NCBI GenBank assembly: GCA_045593325.1
Contig: JAZNWL010000075.1
Span: 1 to 11,871 of the forward strand
DNA: 11,871 bases
From: UMGS1484 sp045593325
GTDB lineage: Bacteria > Bacillota > Clostridia > Oscillospirales > Acutalibacteraceae
Direction of reading: 5' to 3'
Part shown: positions 7,751-11,871 of the stretch, piece after piece
Numbering within the stretch: the stretch's first letter is position 1
Layout: the number at the start of each line of letters is the position of its first letter
Notes under the pieces: model-generated
Told to the model about the DNA's origin: nothing
What the model saw: the letters and a program-made list of their open reading frames with translations, nothing else
Databases searched by the model: none
Made by a program: the position numbers and the translations under genes

Positions 7751-8686
7751 ATGCCCATAAAAATCCCCAATGAATTGCCTGCGACCAAGGTGTTAACCGA
7801 CGAAAATATCTTTGTTATGACAGAAACCCGTGCTATGACACAAGATATTCGTCCTTTGAAGATTTTGCTTCTCAATTTAATGCCCACAAAAATTGATACC
7901 GAAACCCAACTGTCCCGACTGTTGGGAAATACTCCTTTGCAGGTGGAATTGGAATTGATTCACACCAGCACCCATAAATCCAAGAACACGTCACAGGATC
8001 ATTTATTGGCATTTTACAAGACCTTCGATGACGTGAAACATCGCTATTTTGACGGTATGATCATTACCGGTGCACCGGTGGAGTTGATGGAGTTTGAGGA
8101 AGTTACCTATTGGGATGAATTGTGTGAAATCATGGAATGGTCCAAAACCCATGTTCACAGCACCTTTCATATTTGCTGGGGAGCACAAGCAGGGCTTTAT
8201 TACCATTTTGGTGTTCCCAAAAAACCGTTGCCTCAAAAAATGTTCGGTATTTTTCCTCATACTGCTGATTATAAGCGTTCCATTTTGTTGCGGGGTTTTG
8301 ACGATGTTTTCATGGTTCCTCATTCTCGTCATACCACTGTGGAACGGGAAGATATTGAAAAAGTTCCTGAGCTGAAGATCCTGGCATCTTCCGAAATGGC
8401 GGGCATTTATGCTATTTCCACTGAAAATGGCAAGCAAATTTTTATTACCGGTCATTCGGAATATGACGGCGGTACGCTGAAAAAGGAATATGACCGTGAC
8501 GTTAATTTAGGAAAAGCGATTCAGGTACCCTATAATTATTTCCCTGATGACGACCCAACCAAAGAGCCGATGGTAACCTGGCGTTCTCATGCCAATTTAC
8601 TCTATTCCAACTGGCTAAACTATTTTGTTTATCAAACCACGCCGTATAATCTGGATGAGTTGCAAGATTCTCAGAAAGGGGAGTAA
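7751..8686 (+). CDS. metA: Homoserine O-acetyltransferase (MetA type, acetyl-specific)
   Basis: This 311-residue cytoplasmic MetA-family acyltransferase activates L-homoserine for methionine synthesis. The catalytic nucleophile is C142 in HICWGAQAG, with H235 and E237 in ITGHSEYDGG. Family work on Bacillus cereus MetA showed that residue 111 sets the acyl donor: Glu selects acetyl-CoA, whereas Gly in E. coli goes with succinyl-CoA. Here residue 111 is Glu, in GAPVELMEF, so the product should be O-acetylhomoserine, the substrate of the MetY encoded just upstream. Databases often call such proteins homoserine O-succinyltransferase, which would be wrong here. AAAGGAG (7735-7741) lies 9 bases before the ATG, and the gap to metY is 24 bases, the largest in this gene cluster. 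Confidence 0.96.
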   Translation: MPIKIPNELPATKVLTDENIFVMTETRAMTQDIRPLKILLLNLMPTKIDTETQLSRLLGNTPLQVELELIHTSTHKSKNTSQDHLLAFYKTFDDVKHRYFDGMIITGAPVELMEFEEVTYWDELCEIMEWSKTHVHSTFHICWGAQAGLYYHFGVPKKPLPQKMFGIFPHTADYKRSILLRGFDDVFMVPHSRHTTVEREDIEKVPELKILASSEMAGIYAISTENGKQIFITGHSEYDGGTLKKEYDRDVNLGKAIQVPYNYFPDDDPTKEPMVTWRSHANLLYSNWLNYFVYQTTPYNLDELQDSQKGE

Positions 8687-8689
8687 CCC

Positions 8690-9466
8690 ATGCGTGTTGT
8701 TGTAAAAGTAGGGACCTCGACCCTGGCTTATCAAAACGGAAACCTAAATATTCGTAGGGTAGAATGCCTATGCAAGGTGTTAAGCGATATTAAAAACGCA
8801 GGAAATGAAGTGATTTTCGTTTCTTCCGGTGCTATTGGTATGGGCATTGGAAAGCTGATGTTAAAAGAACGGGGTACCGATATCCCCACCCATCAGGCTG
8901 CGGCGGCAGTTGGTCAATGTGAATTGATGTATACCTATGACCGATTGTTTTCTCAATATAATCATACTATCGCCCAGATTTTACTTACCGGCTCGGATAT
9001 CCACGATGACGTTCGGTTGAATAACTTTAAAAACACCATGTATCGTTTATTGGAATTGCAAGTGATTCCCATTATCAATGAAAACGATACCATTGTTACC
9101 GACGAAATTTGCATTGGTGACAATGATACCTTGTCTGCCGTTGTTGCTTCGGTTATGGAAGCTGATTTGTTGATCTTGCTTTCGGATATCAACGGATTAT
9201 ATACCGCTGACCCCCATACTGATCCTTCTGCTACTTTAATTCCTGTGGTGGAAAGCCTGGATGACCGCATTATGGCTTTTGGCGGAAGAAGTGGTTCTTC
9301 TTTGGGCACAGGTGGGATGGCAACCAAATTGCAAGCCGCAAAAATGGCAACTGCTGTTGGTTGTGATATGGTTATTGCCAATGGTGAAAATCCTGAAGTG
9401 TTATATGACATTTTAGAGGGAAAACGTCTTGGTACTCGTTTTTTGGGTAAAAAGGAGAATGTGTAG
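8690..9466 (+). CDS. proB: Glutamate 5-kinase (ProB), short form without PUA domain
   Basis: This 258-residue amino-acid-kinase protein phosphorylates L-glutamate to gamma-glutamyl phosphate, the first step of proline synthesis. Motifs are VVKVGTSTL at the N-terminus, SSGAIGMGIG, INENDT in the glutamate-binding region, LLSDINGLYTADP, and GTGGMATKLQAA (206-217). The protein ends where the kinase domain ends. The roughly 100-residue PUA domain of the E. coli enzyme (367 residues) is absent, and the stop is immediately followed by proA, so this appears to be a natural short form rather than a truncation. The ATG lies 3 bases after the metA stop, and its ribosome binding site (AAAGGGGAG, 8675-8683) is inside metA, implying translational coupling. 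Confidence 0.97.
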   Translation: MRVVVKVGTSTLAYQNGNLNIRRVECLCKVLSDIKNAGNEVIFVSSGAIGMGIGKLMLKERGTDIPTHQAAAAVGQCELMYTYDRLFSQYNHTIAQILLTGSDIHDDVRLNNFKNTMYRLLELQVIPIINENDTIVTDEICIGDNDTLSAVVASVMEADLLILLSDINGLYTADPHTDPSATLIPVVESLDDRIMAFGGRSGSSLGTGGMATKLQAAKMATAVGCDMVIANGENPEVLYDILEGKRLGTRFLGKKENV

Positions 9467-10722
9467 TGACTACGCAAGAAATTTTATTAAAGGCATGTGA
9501 AGCCAAGAAGTCTTTGGGGTTGTTGTCCTCTTCTCAAAAGAAACGTGCTCTGCTTTCTATGGCAAACGCCATTGAAGAAGAAAAAGAAACCATTTTACAA
9601 GCCAATCAATGGGATATTGATGCTGCTACAGGTATCCTTTCGGCGGCAATGATTGACCGTTTAACCTTGACCGAATCCCGGCTTCAAGGAATGATTGAAA
9701 GTATCCATATTATCGCTGACCAACCCGACCCGGTTGGTCACGTGCTTTCAAGGGACGTTCGCCCCAATGGTTTGGTAATTGAAAAAAAAGCCGTTCCTTT
9801 TGGGGTTGTCGGCATGATTTATGAAAGCCGACCCAACGTGACTTCAGATGCCGCCGCCTTAGCGTTTGCCAGTGGTAATGTTTGTGTGTTGCGGGGTGGG
9901 AAAGAGGCTTTTCATTCTTCCAATGCCATTGCCAATGCCATGCGTAAGGGCTTGGAACAAGAAGGCCTTTCTTCTGATTATGTTCAGTTGATTCAGGATA
10001 CCAGCCGTCAAAGTGCGGCAGAACTCATGTCGGCAGTGGGAAAAATTGATTTGCTGATTCCCCGCGGCGGGAAGGCTTTGATAGAACGTTGCGTTTCCGA
10101 AGCCAAAGTACCCTGCATCCAAACAGGAACAGGGATTTGCCATATTTACGTAGACAAAGATGCTGATCTTGAAAAAGCCCTTGCCATCGTCAACAATGCA
10201 AAAACCAGCCGTCCCTCGGTTTGCAACGCGGCAGAAGTCTGCCTGGTTCATAAGGATGTTGCAAGTGTCTTTTTACCCGAATTGAAAAAAGTTCTTGTAG
10301 ACGATAGAATTGAAAACGGCCAACAACCGGTTACCTTACGTCTGGATGACATGGCACAAGGTATCATTCCCGGGGAACCTGCCGGTGAGTTGGATTTTGA
10401 CACTGAATTTTTAGATTACATTCTGGCCGTAAAAGTGGTTGCTGATGTACAAGAAGCGGTGGATCATATTGCCCTTCATTCTACAGGACACAGTGAGTCT
10501 ATCGTTTCTGAAAACAATGCCGCAGTTTCCGCTTTTGTAAATCAGGTGGACAGTTCCGCCATTTATGTAAATGCCTCCACCAGATTTACCGATGGCGGTG
10601 AATTTGGATTCGGCGGTGAAATTGGTATTTCCACCCAACGGTTACATGCTCGTGGTCCCATCGGTTTGAAAGAATTAACCACCTATAAATATGTAATTAC
10701 AGGGAACGGTCAGATTCGTTAA
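9466..10722 (+). CDS. proA: Glutamate-5-semialdehyde dehydrogenase / gamma-glutamyl phosphate reductase (ProA)
   Basis: This 418-residue aldehyde-dehydrogenase-superfamily enzyme reduces gamma-glutamyl phosphate to glutamate 5-semialdehyde with NADPH, the second step of proline synthesis. The catalytic cysteine is C253 in RPSVCNAAE. Other ProA signatures are PFGVVGMIYESRPNVT, LIPRGGKALI, TGTGICHIYVD, and the C-terminal ASTRFTDGGEFGFGGEIGIST. The length is that of a normal stand-alone ProA. The start is GTG, and its first base is the last base of the proB TAG stop. AAAGGAG (9451-9457) lies 8 bases upstream. The one-base overlap suggests coupled translation with proB, consistent with channelling of the labile acyl-phosphate (inference). 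Confidence 0.98.
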   Translation: MTTQEILLKACEAKKSLGLLSSSQKKRALLSMANAIEEEKETILQANQWDIDAATGILSAAMIDRLTLTESRLQGMIESIHIIADQPDPVGHVLSRDVRPNGLVIEKKAVPFGVVGMIYESRPNVTSDAAALAFASGNVCVLRGGKEAFHSSNAIANAMRKGLEQEGLSSDYVQLIQDTSRQSAAELMSAVGKIDLLIPRGGKALIERCVSEAKVPCIQTGTGICHIYVDKDADLEKALAIVNNAKTSRPSVCNAAEVCLVHKDVASVFLPELKKVLVDDRIENGQQPVTLRLDDMAQGIIPGEPAGELDFDTEFLDYILAVKVVADVQEAVDHIALHSTGHSESIVSENNAAVSAFVNQVDSSAIYVNASTRFTDGGEFGFGGEIGISTQRLHARGPIGLKELTTYKYVITGNGQIR

Positions 10723-10734
10723 GGAGAGTTTGTC

Positions 10735-11544
10735 ATGAGTTTACAATGCGGATTTATCGGTTGTGGAAATATGGGTGGTGCTTTGGCTATTGCTGTTGCC
10801 AAAGGAAACCCCGACGTTGCGTTGTTTTTATCTGATTTTGATCAGGAAAAAGCAAATGCTATGGCGAAGCAGGTAAAAGGCACGGTTGCTACGTCCCAAT
10901 GGATCGTTGAACATTGTGATGTGATTTTTATTGGTGTAAAACCCCAGGGAATCAACGCTTTATTTGCGGAAATTGCACCTTTGTTGCAACAACGAACTGC
11001 TTTGCCTACGTTAGTTTCTATGGCGGCAGGGGTTTCGGTTGCTACGATAGAAAAACTTGCCGGTGTTGTGTTGCCTGTTGTGAGAATTATGCCAAACACC
11101 CCCGTAAAACTGGGTTTGGGAATGATTGAAGTTTGCCATAACGAACAAACTTCGAAAAATCAACTGGAGTTTGTTTTGTCGTTGTTAGAACAAGCAGGGA
11201 AGTTGGACGTTATTTCGGAAGATTTAATTGATGCCGCCAGTGCTATTGCCGGTTCGGGTCCTGCCTTTGTTTATTTATTTGCAGAACTTTTGGCTGAAGG
11301 AGCCAAAGAATGTGGTATCCCTTTGGAAAAAGGCATTGAATATGCTGCTCAAACTTTGTTAGGATCTGCTGCAATGATGCTGGAAGGGGAGAAGTCCCCA
11401 AAAGATTTGCGGATTGCTGTTTGCAGTCCCGGCGGCAGTACGTTGGCTGGGTTAACAGCCCTGGAAACCGATGAGTTTTCTGCGGCGGTTAAAGACGGGG
11501 TTATTCGGGCATATCACCGTTCTAAGGAATTAGGAAAGATATAG
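10735..11544 (+). CDS. proC: Pyrroline-5-carboxylate reductase (ProC)
   Basis: This 269-residue enzyme reduces 1-pyrroline-5-carboxylate to L-proline with NAD(P)H, the final step. An N-terminal Rossmann fold carries FIGCGNMGGALA, followed by GVKPQ and RIMPNTPVKLGLGM. The C-terminal dimerisation/catalytic region carries AIAGSGPAFVYLFAELLAEG and the family signature around CSPGGSTLAGLTALE. The protein is full length. AAGGAG (10721-10726) overlaps the proA stop and lies 8 bases before the ATG. With proB and proA it completes the glutamate-to-proline route, and it is the last gene before a strong terminator. Confidence 0.98.
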   Translation: MSLQCGFIGCGNMGGALAIAVAKGNPDVALFLSDFDQEKANAMAKQVKGTVATSQWIVEHCDVIFIGVKPQGINALFAEIAPLLQQRTALPTLVSMAAGVSVATIEKLAGVVLPVVRIMPNTPVKLGLGMIEVCHNEQTSKNQLEFVLSLLEQAGKLDVISEDLIDAASAIAGSGPAFVYLFAELLAEGAKECGIPLEKGIEYAAQTLLGSAAMMLEGEKSPKDLRIAVCSPGGSTLAGLTALETDEFSAAVKDGVIRAYHRSKELGKI

Positions 11545-11599
11545 AATACTACGGGATGATATTGAAATAGTCAATAGTTAGCAGACGCAAAAAAAACGA

Positions 11600-11851
11600 T
11601 TAAACTGCCAGTTCGTTTCTGTATTGGACTGGCGGTTTTCTTTTTAGTTTGCGAACGGGTCTTATGTAATTAAAATAGTAAATTGTATCAGCAACAACTT
11701 TGTGTATGTCATCACATAATTCCGTTACCGAGTGGTGTTCACTTTCTCGTTCCAATCTTCTTAATGCTTCGCCTGCTAAAACACGCTTTACCGGTGCTGA
11801 TTTTTCTTCTTTGCTATGACCTATATTTGTTCCACCTTTTGGTCTTTCCAT
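11600..11851 (-). pseudogene. IS3-family transposase remnant: OrfA N-terminus joined to OrfB C-terminus
   Basis: This 83-codon frame has an intact start and ribosome binding site (AAAAGGAG, complement of 11861-11868, 9 bases from the ATG). The first 40 or so residues (MERPKGGTNIGHSKEEK..., then a VKRVLAGEALRRLERE helix) resemble the start of OrfA-type helix-turn-helix proteins of IS3-family elements. The last 40 or so (ELCDDIHKVVADTIYYFNYIRP, then KLKRKPPVQYRNEL) resemble the extreme C-terminus of the OrfB integrase, where YYN-x-x-RP-x-x-x-LK and PVQYR are typical. The rest of OrfA and the DDE catalytic core of OrfB are missing, so it cannot transpose by itself. The simplest explanation is an in-frame internal deletion with a junction near residues 40-45 (about nt 11715-11735). 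Terminal repeats could not be tested, because the right end lies outside the window. Family assignment is from recalled motif patterns. Confidence 0.68.
11602..11645 (+). terminator. Intrinsic terminator after proC
   Basis: An 11-bp stem, AAACTGCCAGT (11602-11612) with ACTGGCGGTTT (11628-11638), contains one G-T wobble and a 15-base loop. It is followed by a T-rich tract (to 11645). It lies 57 bases after the proC stop and would end the seven-gene transcript. The A-run at 11589-11596 reads as a T-run on the opposite strand, so the hairpin could also terminate the convergent transposase-remnant transcript, whose last codons lie within it. Confidence 0.85.
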
Positions 11852-11871
11852 CTTTTTCAGCTCCTTTTCTT

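Noticed and set aside
11560..11576. Small inverted repeat TATTG/CAATA after proC
   Set aside because: Five A/T-rich pairs with no T-tract; the strong hairpin at 11602-11638 explains termination.
1..11871. CRISPR arrays, tRNA genes, T-box leaders or SAM riboswitches
   Set aside because: No regularly spaced repeats, cloverleaf-like segments, T-box motif or SAM-I core were seen on either strand; outside the lysine leader there is almost no non-coding space.

Overview
The window looks like chromosomal DNA from a low-to-moderate G+C Gram-positive anaerobe, probably a gut-type member of the Clostridia (Bacillota). The basis is strong AAAGGAG-type ribosome binding sites, a canonical TTGACA promoter, a Gram-positive-style lysine riboswitch with an intrinsic terminator, the acetyl-type MetA plus MetY route, and very tight gene packing. 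This placement is inference; no rRNA or marker gene is present.

Region 1 (22-3874) is a two-gene unit of unknown function, with one base between the genes. The first gene encodes a full-length relative of 2-isopropylmalate synthase (LeuA). It has lost the residues that bind the catalytic metal but keeps a well preserved LeuA-type regulatory/dimerisation domain. The second gene encodes an 820-residue fusion of a sugar-phosphate-isomerase-like TIM barrel, also apparently stripped of most metal ligands, to a complete AMP-forming acyl-CoA synthetase. This cassette is the least explained part of the window and the best candidate for an undescribed system.

Region 2 (3924-4214) is a regulatory leader with a near-consensus sigma-A promoter, a lysine (L-box) riboswitch in which all five helices can be traced, and an intrinsic terminator.

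Region 3 (4238-11544) holds seven amino-acid biosynthesis genes on the + strand with gaps of at most 24 bases: dapA and lysA (first and last steps of the DAP/lysine branch), metY and metA (homoserine to O-acetylhomoserine to homocysteine by direct sulfhydrylation), and proB, proA and proC (glutamate to proline, complete). As laid out, one lysine-controlled leader appears to feed all three pathways. A strong hairpin terminator lies 57 bases after proC.

Region 4 (11600-11851, - strand) is a short reading frame that looks like an internally deleted IS3-family transposase: the start of OrfA joined in frame to the end of OrfB. It converges on the proline genes. No tRNA, rRNA, CRISPR array or intact mobile element was seen.
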